A model generated the notes under the pieces. The model searched no databases. It saw only the letters and a list, made by a program, of their open reading frames with translations, and was not told where the DNA came from. A program made the position numbers and the translations under genes. A stretch of DNA of 64,000 bases from Cyanoderma ruficeps (taxonomy: Eukaryota; Chordata; Aves; Passeriformes; Timaliidae), in NCBI GenBank assembly GCA_008694505.1, contig VZDJ01000223.1, positions 6,226,509-6,290,508 of the forward strand. The letters are read 5' to 3'. This document shows positions 1-11,300 of this stretch, in pieces (position 1 is the stretch's first letter; each line of letters begins with the position of its first letter).

Positions 1-143
1 GAATTACAGAATGAATTGATTGATTGGAAGTTTATAGCTCTATGCAAAGCATGACATTGTGACTAGTGTCAAAACATGACACTTTTCAAAACAATTTTTA
101 TACACAGGCTTAGACTGAACCAGCTGTTCATTTGTGTGTGTGA

Positions 144-185
144 TCTCTGCACTGAATCAGCTTGGTGGCTGATTCAGTGCAGAGA
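144..185. repeat. Perfect 18-bp inverted repeat with 6-nt loop
   Basis: Bases 144-161 are the exact reverse complement of 168-185, separated by TTGGTG. With one bulged base at 186 the pairing extends to 141-143 and 187-189. Transcribed on either strand it would fold into a stable hairpin. No promoter or miRNA family match could be tested. Confidence 0.9.
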
Positions 186-782
186 ATCACAGGTGACAAA
201 AGCTCAGTGGACTTGAGCTGTGGATGCAAAATCCTGTTGTCCAGCTTGCCATCTAGTGGCTTCCTACAGATGTAGAAGGTGTGGAAGAGCATGCTTGAGC
301 CCATGAAGATTGTTGGGTGTATTTTCCTGCCTGGGAAATGGACTTTAATCATTAGAATACTTCTACCACATCTGGCATATAAGAAAGCAGAATTTCACAA
401 CATCGACCATTTAGAAAAGTGGAGACAGCAGTGTCCTAAAGGTATTGCTTCAAAGATTACTTTCTTGAACAGGAACAGCAGCAGAATACTACTACTTCTT
501 GTTTGTGATCTAAATAACAGGAATGAGCAGATCCACAGATAGCACACAGTTAAGACTGCTTACAGACTGTTTTTTTAACTACTCACTCAGTTTTCAAGGG
601 CCCTTTTGTATTCATGCAAGGGGATGACTTTCAGAAATTAATGTGGGACGCCCTAATCATGTCATTCCAAAGGCAAAATAACCAAGCACTAATGCATTAC
701 ATGCATCCCTTCCTGTGAAGACTTCTGTATGTTTGTCTCCTGTAATTAGTAGAGCAACTATAGTTTTAACTAGTACAGGCTA

Positions 783-844
783 CTTAGTTAGGTATTTGGA
801 ACAACAGCATTCTGGAATTCTTAGTTAGGTATTTGGAACAACAG
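783..844. repeat. 25-bp direct repeat, 37-bp period
   Basis: Bases 783-807 recur identically at 820-844, separated by a 12-bp spacer. It looks like a local tandem duplication. Confidence 0.85.
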
Positions 845-3800
845 AACACAAGCATTCTACATGGCTGTTTTTAAGTTCTGGACCATCAAAAATGTGTCCT
901 AACACAGAAATTTAAAACTAACCACTGCAAACTTGTAAGGTTAGTTCCAAAAATTAGGAAAAGGTAAAAAATCAATACCCCAGAATTAGAAATACTATTT
1001 AAATGCAGTAGCTTGGTTTGCACACCAATGAAAAAACACACCAAATTCACAAGCCTGCAACTTACTTTCACAAGTGACTGTGGCAACCAGAGCTAGCAAG
1101 ATCATAGCTAAGCACCTAAACTGCTTCTGAAAATGGAACTAAATGTTTATTGTATTGAATCCTTAACATATCTTCTATTTGATGTGTGTTAACTTCAGTT
1201 AGAAATTAACATTCTGAGATTTTTTTTTCCAGGATGAAAGAGATACATGTAGACCTGTTGTATAGGCAAACTGAAATTTTCTCAGATGGAAGTTTCATTT
1301 AAGAAATTTGTCACTAGATGTTTGCTTATGGCTAAAAGTGCTTCTGAAGGAACACCAATTCAAACAAGTTCCTATTCAGGAGAAGAACAGAAATGAAGAA
1401 AATGTAGCTAGGGCATTAGTTAATATTTGTGAAACACTTCAGAGATGAAATTTTATGTAACACAGAAGAGAGATCCAGAAGTCTTTCTCTGATTGGAGCT
1501 GCAATGAAGCCAGAGCCAGACCACTGTTTCTGTTTGTTAATATTTTACCAGATTCTTTCTCTGGCCAGCTTTTTACCCACATGAATTGGCTCTTAGAACT
1601 GTCAGTGATGTCAAAGCTGTTGAAATTCTGTCTAGTGTGGAAACACTTAAGGTAACTTTTGATCCATGAAGTGTGGAATTTCAGACGACAGAGCTTTCCA
1701 AGTTACAGTGAGAATTACAGTACAAGAAACTCCCCTATCTAAACTCAAGTAGTAAGTCAAAAAAGTTACTTTACCTCAAAGCAGCTCACTCCTGTTCTTT
1801 GTTAGGCTACAATGCAAACCCAAATTATTAAACCCAGGACACAGTTTTGAGTACTTGTGGTGGTGGGATTTCTCAGAAATGTATGGTGGGATGTAAAAAT
1901 AGAAAGTTTCATTTACGCTAAATATGTATAAGTCAAATGACTAGTGGGGACACAGCTTGCCTTACACCCTTATTCCCCCTGCAAAGACCCCAGCCTCTGC
2001 TGACCCAAGGACAGCTAACTGGAGCTGATAATGAGCTTTTCACACAGTACCACACAGCACCCGTCACACTACTGGCTTCATGCTAAATGCAGTATTACAG
2101 CTGAACCTCAGTAGGTGATGTTTACTTTTCCCCCCTCTGAAAAACTAGTCAGTATCTTCAATAACAAACAGTAAGTTTATCAAGATAAATAGAAGAAAAT
2201 AAATTCCCATTTTCTAAAGATTTTTCCCCTCCTCCTGCCTAACATCTACTCTAAAATCAAAAAAAGGCTCTACTTTCCTTTGAGGGTGGCTTGTCATCAG
2301 CATTCAAGGTACATATGATGTGGATCACCAACCAAAATCTCCACCTGCTCTCAACATCTGGGACAGAACATTTAAAAAGTAATGAAATACAGAGGTGTAT
2401 TTCTTACTTGTACAGGCTATGCATCTATGTAGCCTTTTGATATCATTGTGGCTTGTACCTATCTATCCCTAGGAGGTTCTTCTTCTTTCAATAATACAGA
2501 ACAATAAAAATACCTGAAGAAGAGACCTATGATCCTTCTAAACACTTTCCTTCTACTTATCTGCAGAATTAACATACAAGCTATGAAATCCATCTAATTT
2601 CTACAGTAAACTGAAAATTAGCACATAGAGTAAGGAGGGAGAAAATATCTCATAGCCTTTTGACTTGCTTGGAAGCTTACACAAGGTCTGAATTTGATGG
2701 TGAAATTAATAAAGTGTATAACAGTCCACTTTAGATGTAGTCATTAACTCTTCAAAACACATTTAGTCATTGCATTGTGTAATATGTTGGAAATAGAGCA
2801 AACTGCAGAGCTTACTTGACAAGCAAACCATATTGAATGCCAGTAGGCTGTTTTGTACATATAACGTGAAAAAAATGAAACTGTTCGTTCGGTTCAGAAA
2901 AATAATTTTCAAGCTACAGTTCTCTGTTTAACCGGAAATTCCCACAAAACACATCTATTGGTGTTATCAATTTGGATGGAGTTGAACTTGGGAAAAAAAA
3001 GGTCTGAATAAGCAAACTAACTTGCATGCTTTGTTGCAAATAATTTTTTGTCACTGAGCTTGCAAATCTTAGTGTGTGTCACTCGTACCTGAAAGCTCTG
3101 TTCCAAGTCACTCTGTCTCAATGATAATTCTATCCATTGTAACAATGTCTTTGATGAGTGTATTAAATTCAAGTGAGTGGTTTTAAACAGGAAAGATTGA
3201 ATTAATTTCCATAGCTCAGGCCTGAAAAATAATACAAACCTCTGCTAAAAATAAGAAGCAGAATTTGAAAATTTTGTCTGTAATGCTTGTAAGGTAATGT
3301 TGTTCCATAAAAAGAAAGATTTTGCTTTCATAATTTTTTTTTCTGAAATACAGAATTCAGTCCAGTGGAATTAAAGGCACCTTTTCCTGGAGAAGAAAGC
3401 TAAGCAGGAAAAAATCGTATTCTTGCAATGCAGTATTTCAGGGCCTGCATGTTTGTAGGAAGTTCCACTCTGGCGCCTCATATAAATCTGCATGCAGAGA
3501 TCAAATTAAACTTGGTCTCAGGAAAATATTACCCCATATTGATTCACATTTCACTTGCTCCACGTTGGCAGTATCCTCTGTCCCTTTTGCTATTTCCAGA
3601 TCCCCAAAAATCTACATTAAATTTTGCAACAGTGGCTGGAAATTTCTAGACATTAAGAAACTGATGTCCTTGTAAGGCTGCCAGAGCTGTTGCATCACAC
3701 ATACAACAGCATGAAACTGCATGGCACTATCAGTAATGTTTCAAATACATCCTTTTGCTTATCTTGTCAATATAGGCCTGACGTGAAATACTCTTCCTAT

Positions 3801-4214
3801 TTCAGTCCTAGCCTCACAAAAAAGCACATGAATCATGAGTGTCAGCACTATGTCCATTCCAGTCCTGCAGGTATGTCAGTGCACATTACTTTGTCCCTGC
3901 AATGCACTGCTGTTGTGAATAAATACACTTATAATCCACTCTTCATTTTGAAAGCCCTTTCAAGTATTATTTTTTCTTGTGAGCTACTAAAGATGGTTCA
4001 TTGCCTCCATACACTGGTTTAAAAATAGATGTAACATAGGCTGGATAAGACCTGTGGGTGAAATGTCACAGTGCTTATCACTCTCTGCTCAGAATGTACC
4101 TTGACACAACTTGTGTTCACTGCTGCTTTTCACAGTGCACCACGAAGAGTCTGGTTCTGTCTTCTCCAAAATCCCTCAATGGGTAGTTAAAAAGCAGCAG
4201 TCAGACCACTCACT

Positions 4215-4395
4215 GGCTCTTTTCCACACTGAACAACCCAGTTCTGTAAACTTCTTGTGTATTGTGTTCCCGTGTCCCAGCCATGTAGTGGCTCTCCACT
4301 GGACTCCAGTTTGTCAATCTTTTGTACAAGAAGGTCCAAAGGTGGACACCGTGGCCTCACAAGTACCAAACTGAGGGGAACAAATCACTTTCCTT
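4215..4395 (-). mobile_element. CR1 LINE fragment, minus orientation
   Basis: The stretch resembles the reverse complement of the CR1 region downstream of the reverse transcriptase. It preserves the order: gene-end block with a 'gaacaaccca' core, a 'tggactcca' block, a 'tcttgtacaagaagg' block, and a 'gtggcctcac' block. It is strongly diverged, and the ends are approximate. Confidence 0.6.
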
Positions 4396-5194
4396 AATCC
4401 AGTGATTGCGTTCTTGTTCCTGAAGCTTCTATGTGATTAATAGCATATGAATATCTATGTAATGGTAATACAGCTCATTTGAAAAGTCTAAATGGCTGTC
4501 ATATTACTGTACAGATACTGTCAGATCTCAGGAGTAGTGATGATGATAAAAATAATATCAAGGCAAAAAGCCCAAGCACTTCACAGAAACCTTACAGTGT
4601 TTTGAGAAATAACTTATTGAAAGCTACACCTCTTATTAAAAAAAAAAACAACCAAAACCCACTTTTACTAGAACATTCTGGAGAAATGTTTGTCCATTTA
4701 TAAAGATTAAAGAGAGGTCTACAATCCCTCTAGGGAACATATTTCACTATTATCCATCCCTAAAATTTTTCCAGCATTACAATGTAAGTCCATTATTTTT
4801 TGTCCTATCTACAGCAGGTGTTAGTTTCCCAAAGTTTAGCCAATGAAGGATTACTTCATGAACAGACCAGTAGTTTGAAATATGTAACATTAAGCTTGAA
4901 TACATAATAGCTGCCATTAAAAAGTTCCTTAACTATTTGCCCTGTAAAGCGGCTACGCATTACTACACGTATCTTACAAATGGTGTTCTTGCTAAAATTT
5001 CCAAGAACACGTGGTGATTTTTGTAGAAGTATAACACTAATTCATGTTCCGTTTATGACCTAGGTTTTACCTTCGCCTGTCATCCTAACCCTGATACAGT
5101 CTCATATGTAAAGACTGGACACTGTCTCACATATAAAATATTGTGCCTGCTTCTACTTTTTCCTGTTCCAACTTGTTGCAGTGGACTATAAATA

Positions 5195-5310
5195 TTATTT
5201 CTGTATGTTATTGTATGTTATTGTCTTGTATGATGTTATTTCTGTATGTCTGCATGCCTTCAGCAAAGAACAGCTTTCTTCAGTGGCAGGTAGTTTTTCA
5301 GTTTTTAGAT
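5195..5310 (-). CDS. CCDC57: CCDC57 candidate last coding exon
   Basis: It reads 38 codons including a TAA stop at 5195-5197, after an acceptor TGTAG at the right edge. Its first two bases complete a codon begun by the G that ends the 6172-6492 exon, giving Asp, so the phase fits. The product is hydrophilic and ends in Tyr-Asn-Asn-Ile-Gln-Lys. The last dozen codons lie in a short repeat (TTATTGTATG units on the plus strand). I cannot confirm homology; the phase match is the main support. Confidence 0.4.
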
Positions 5311-8300
5311 CTACAGTGTTTGACATCATTACCATGGTTTGAATGAAAACATAAAACACAGGAAGATCACAGTGATAAAGATCTGAGCAAGTAATAAATA
5401 ATGGAAGGGATAGGTGTTCATGTCCATCTAGATGAAAGAACTTTGGCATAGGAAAAAGGACCTTGAAAAAAACAGAGGCTGAATCAAGTTGCTTTATGAG
5501 TTGAATGTATAAGGTCAAGAAAATAGAAGGTCTGGCTAAATTAGAAATGCTCTAGAGAAGAGCCACAAGAATGAGTAAAATATTAGGAAACAAAACTTTG
5601 ATAATGGGATTTTTCAGTTCAGTAAATAAAAGTATAAATAGAATGACTGGACATTGACAAAATTCTAGGGAATCTCCACAGCATATACCAGCATTATGCC
5701 TGTGATGTCACCTTTGGCTTTTAGGTCCTAGCATTCTAAGCAATAGTGTAGCTATAAACCAGCCAAAAAAAAAACCAATTAAGTAAGGATTTGCAAATTA
5801 CCATTTGATCTAACAGTTACTTGTCAACACATGAAGTGTGCAGTTCTCAAACAGACACTTTTATATCTGCCCCAGCTAAGTTTTAGACTATGTCAAAACA
5901 GAATTTGCATTTTACAGGAGTACTTAATAAAAGTGAAGAAGTATTTGCAATGATGGCATTTAAACCAGACAGCTATACAGACATTCCTCTTAATTCTTAC
6001 GTCTGCTGGCAACTGTGAAATTCCCTTCAAGTAACTCATTCAGATTTTGATCACAGAACTGTAACAACAGGAGCAGTACGTAAAAGAATTAGTGAACAGT
6101 GACAGAATCCACTGTATTTCCACACTTCCAGAAGAGTCAAATATTGTGACTGCTTTACAAAGCAGGCTTACCCTGGCTGCTGTTCTTTCGAGGACTGAGT
6201 AGAGAAAGGCTTGATCCCGTGTCTAAAATTTGACAGAAATTATGCGCTCGAGACGAAGAAAGTTGGACCTGCAGGACTTGACTAGGACTCTGACTGAGCA
6301 GCTGAGTTTGAACAGTTTTTGTGGATGTATCTGCCTTTGTTGCTGAGAATGTATCTGGCTCATCATTTTCAAAAAAGAAATTGCCGAACCTTGGGTGAAT
6401 CTGTTCAAATTCAAACACAATCTTAATGTCATACATACTTTTCACATCAAAGACATCAGAAAGTTGGTTACATTTCATAGTGGCATCTTGGACTTGGAAA
6501 GATAGAGGGTTTCAGCAAGAGGCAAGATAAAAGAAAATTATTACTTTTAATTTTGAAAGGTTGTACAGAAGATTAATTACAACATCATGGCAGTGATTGA
6601 GAAACCCCAGTTTATTTATTGTTAACAAATACTAGTTTGTACAGGAACAATGCATAATTTAAAAAAGACATGAGTTTTTAAGTCTTCCAGGAGATGACTG
6701 TTGAGAAATTCAAATTGAAAAATCCCAATGAAAGTCAATTACATTTATCATAAAACTGCACTGTACCTCAGCAGATGGTAATTCTTTTTCTTCCCCACAG
6801 CTGCTTGGAGCTTCCTTTAAGCTAGGGCAGGCAGTAGGAGAAGAGAACCTTGAAAGATGCTGTTGCCTTGCACACTGCAGCTCCTAATGTGATTAACATT
6901 ACATTAACACGAGTAACTCACAGTCCCTAAAACTAACACCCTTATAGCTCAGTTTGCTGTTACACTGGTAGATTTAAAATAATCAGTTAAAAACAATATT
7001 AAACAAAATTATGTTCCTTTATATTAATATTAATTAGAATGTACTTACATTGGCTGTTTTTTAAGAAACTCACTTTTGTCATTCAAACTGTCTGGCCAGA
7101 TGGTTCATATACTTAATATACCTAGGCCAACCAGATAACATCTGAGGAATTAGTGATAATTACAAGATAAAAACCACACGGGATGGCCTGCTCAACATAA
7201 ATGCATGGTTATTTCATCTTTTTAGAATGTGTTTAGGTATGAAAATGTTTAAGACAATTTTCGAATGTATTAAAATGATAAAATTTTCAAGTAGATGGCT
7301 GAAAGTTATGATTTCTGAGTGCAAACTGACCACATAGTGGGATTATTTCCTGTGTGGTTTCATATTATCCAAAGATAATTCTACAGATCTTAGTAGGTGA
7401 AAAGAGAAACCTTAAACTTTTAATCTCTTACATATTCCCAAATGAACTTCAGTAATCCACAAAATCCACTCTAGTCTAGGCTCTCTACTATTTGTTTGTT
7501 TCAATTAAGACAGGTAGGAATACATAAAGGGAGAATTAAAAATAAACAGAGGACATTAGCTTAAATTAAACTTATTTTTTTCCCCCCAAAGGCAGAGGAG
7601 ATTGTAGTTTCACACTAATATGCTGGAGGCTGATTGTTTGGAAAGCAGCTCAGCAGAAAAGAAACAAGAAACCTGGTGGACTATGAGTTGATGAGGCAGC
7701 AACGTATTCATCAAGCCTTCAGCTAACAGCATACTCAACTGCACCAAAAAAAAGTACTGCCAGCATGTCAAGGGAGGTGATTATTTCCTCTACCGAGCAC
7801 TGGTGCAACCACATTTAGAGTATGTTGTCCACTTTTGGAGTCCCCAGCATGAGAAAGACGTGAACGTAATGCAGCAGCCACAAACAGCAAAATAGCAAAT
7901 AGCCACAAAGATGACCAGTGAACTGGAACATCTGACATAGGAGAGGTTAGGGCAGCTGGCCTTGCTGGCCTTCAGAAGAGATAGATTAAGAGTGATCTTC
8001 TCAATATGTAAAAGCATCTCATGAGGATGTTAGAAGGAAATAAAGATGACTGAGTTGGAGTCTTCTCAATGGTATACAGTGGAAGACCAAGTGACAATGG
8101 GCAAAAAGGTAAGTACAGGACACCTTGCTTAAGTATAAGGGGAAAGAAAACCCCAACCAAATGGCAGCCTTCTTTATTGTGAGTGTGACCAAACACTGGA
8201 ACAACTTGCCAAGAGTGGTTCCCAGAGGAAATGTTTCCCCAGCTAAACTTGGTTAATAATGCTACTGGAGTTTTATACCTCACCCTTTCTAAAGAACACT

Positions 8301-11300
8301 GTTTACTGCCTTCAAAACTACAACGACAATCAACAGCTCTGACTCAATCCTCACAGGACCAAATCTGCTGATCAATTAAGTAAAGTACATAGTGAAATCC
8401 TGACTGTCAAATTTTCTGGGAGGTCTGCCATTAACTTCTAGGGAAGCCAGGATTTATTCATTAGTCTCTCTGATAAAAGCTGCAATTGAACTATTAAAGG
8501 TTGTATTTTAATTACAAAATATATGAGACAAGTTACCTATATATCCTGCTTTTATATAGTGAAAAGGTGCTATTACAGTCATTTGAACATGGGTTCTTTA
8601 AAATTCCACCACTCTGAGTATTTGGAAATATCCTCACTGATTAATCCTTTTAAAGTTTATATTAGAACATAGTGCAAATCCTTCAGAAGGCCTTTCTTGC
8701 TTGGTTAAAACTAAGCCTTATGAAATTTATAATTTAGGATTGCATTTACACTGCATAAACACATGTTTCTGAAATACCTTGGTTGAAGATCATGTTTAAA
8801 AATACTACTTTTGTGTCCCAAACCCTTTAAACTTATGGGAAACCATCTGGCTTGTGGCCGGTCACTAATGGTGTTTCTCGGGCTCAATTTTAGGGTCGGT
8901 TCTCTCCAGTCTTTGATCAATGACCTGGACACATGAATTGAGTGTACACTATGTTGGCTGATAATACTAAATGAGGACTCATTGATTCCCTTGTGGGTAG
9001 AGAGACCTTACAAAGAGACCTTGATAAATTGGAATGCTTGGCAATGACCAACGGCATGAAATTTAATGAGAGCAAAAAAACTGGATTCTGTACCTGGGGA
9101 TTACAGTCATGAATGTCTGTATACACTTGAGGGACAAGAGGCTGAAGTGCAGCCCTGAAGAAAGGGATCTGGGGGTTTTGATTGTTGGCAAGCTCAGCGT
9201 GAGTCAACAGTATCCTGGTGGCCAGGAGTGCCAGCTGTGTCCTCAGTATGTTAAGCACAGCACAGCTAATCAGCCAAAAGAAATGAATGTCCCACTATGC
9301 TCAGCATGGGTATGGCCTTACCTCAAGTACTGTGTGCATTTTTGGGCTCCACAATATGGGAAGAATATAGAAATATTAGAATATGTCCAAAGGAGGGCAA
9401 CAAAGATGGTGAAAAGACTAGATGGCTAGATTTATGAGGAGTGGCTGAGGATACTTGGCTTGTTCAGCTTAAAAAAGAGGAAGCTGGCAGATGACCTCAC
9501 TGCTCTCCATAACTTCCTTCCATGATGGGGAAGAAGAGTAGGAGGTGCTGATTTTTGGGTTTTTGTGTCCAGTGATAGGATGTGGAGGAATGGCTTAAAT
9601 CAGCATCGGGAAATTCAGACAATTCTTCCCTGAGAGGGTGGTCAAGCAGTGGAACAATCTCCACAGGACATGGTCATGACCCCAAGCCTTTCTGTGTTCA
9701 AAAAAACATTTGGGACAATGCCCCTAAGTTAAATGGCTTAACTTCTAGGTTGTTCTGTGTGACATCAGGATTCAAAGATCCTCATGGGTTCCTTCCAGCT
9801 CCGGATATGCAATGATTCTATGGAATCTTCCAAAGATAGATTTGAGCTAAACTCAGTAAGAGTAATTTAAATGCAGAATTTTAGGTTATATTCATGGAAT
9901 TAGAACTGGCGTAATGGCTTATTATTGCTAGATTTCAAACAGCATATAATTACCTGTGTTGAGAGTCTGTGCTGTAGATGCTTTAGAACGGATAGCTGAC
10001 ACTGTGTTCTTTTGACAAGTTCTCTTGGAAGAAGACTACCAGAGGCAATACAAACTGTGCAGTGCTTAGATCTAACAGGATGCCAGAGTCCTATAAAGGA
10101 GAGAATATACTGAGGAAGGCATTCTTTGTTGATATTTTGTCAGCAATATTACATTTCCAGCAAGTGTTTGCAACAGATATAAATGAACTGCAGAACACAG
10201 GCCTTCGCATTGCAGATGGTTTCAATGCTATGCAGAAATAGGCCTCGTACTTTTTTTTCCCTTGCTTCATTGCCAGAAAAACTATGGAACTTAAATATCC
10301 ACAGTGAAATCTTTTCACATTATATATATTCTTAATTCAAGTTTACGGTAAGCTTATTCTGCTTTCTATTCCACTTTTGTAAAGCGTTAGTTTTTATTCC
10401 AAGAGATACACTACCTCTTTTCTGCTCATAAACAAAGCCTTAAAGTAAAGTTCCAGTTCCCACACTGACATGTAGGCACCAGGGAGTTCTTTATCTAAGA
10501 TGTTTACCAACAAAAGTCACTACATACAGACTATCATCATTCTATCTTAGCATCTCCTGTCACAGGATAATCTTACTTGCAAGGATAAGTACCAGACTTA
10601 CATCAGCTATGCAGATCAAGGATCACTCAGGTCTAGGACCATATTTTTTTTTTAATAATAAAGCCTAGCTTTCTCCAGCTCAATGGATGGCCTGATTCCC
10701 CCATTTTATTCTAAACATAGAGGCGAGCACTTTTCTTTAGAATAAATTTACCTTCCTTTAACACCATTCCAAGTTCTGCCCTGAGTCTGTTTCCCATTTC
10801 AATCAGCTGCCGCTTTTCTTGGCTCAGAATTGAGATTTTTCTTGCTGCTTCCTTGAGTTTATTTTGCATTCCTTGTAGGGTGTGTTTGGCACTATACTGA
10901 CAACCAACACCGGTACCTACATCAGGTAGCAGTTGTCCAAAATCTACCATGTTTTCTTCAAGAACTTTGGGTACTGGCCCCTGAATAAAACAGATAGTGC
11001 TTATAATAAATATTTTAAAAGTGAGGTCTGCAGTTTCATGAGGGGTCAGTTGAAACCCAGTAGGTTCTTCCTTCATGGGTGGTGAGCACCCCAAGACAGC
11101 ACTGGAGCTTGGTACTTTCTCCTGTCATACCAAGTTGCACTTGGTATTCAAAAAAAAAAAAAAAAAAAAGAAGACTAAAATATGGATTTACAATGGAAAA
11201 CCTGAAGAGGTGATACACAGTGGCTTAAGCATTTGCAAGCGGGGAAAAAAACCATTAAGACTGGCTTGCAAGATCAGAAGTGACTTGTGCCAGGGGATGA

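Larger units (their letters stand above)
1..4214. other. Non-coding stretch, no gene recognised
   Basis: AT-rich sequence without a convincing exon, gene or mobile element. It may be the 3' flank or a 3' intron of CCDC57, which lies to the right and runs leftwards. The only structures seen are a perfect inverted repeat at 144-185 and a short direct repeat at 783-844. Open frames here are short and lack splice sites or recognisable protein features. Confidence 0.5.

Noticed and set aside
5390..5600. Possible very old CR1 fragment on the plus strand
   Set aside because: Only a weak resemblance ('gagaagagccacaagaatga'); too diverged to call.
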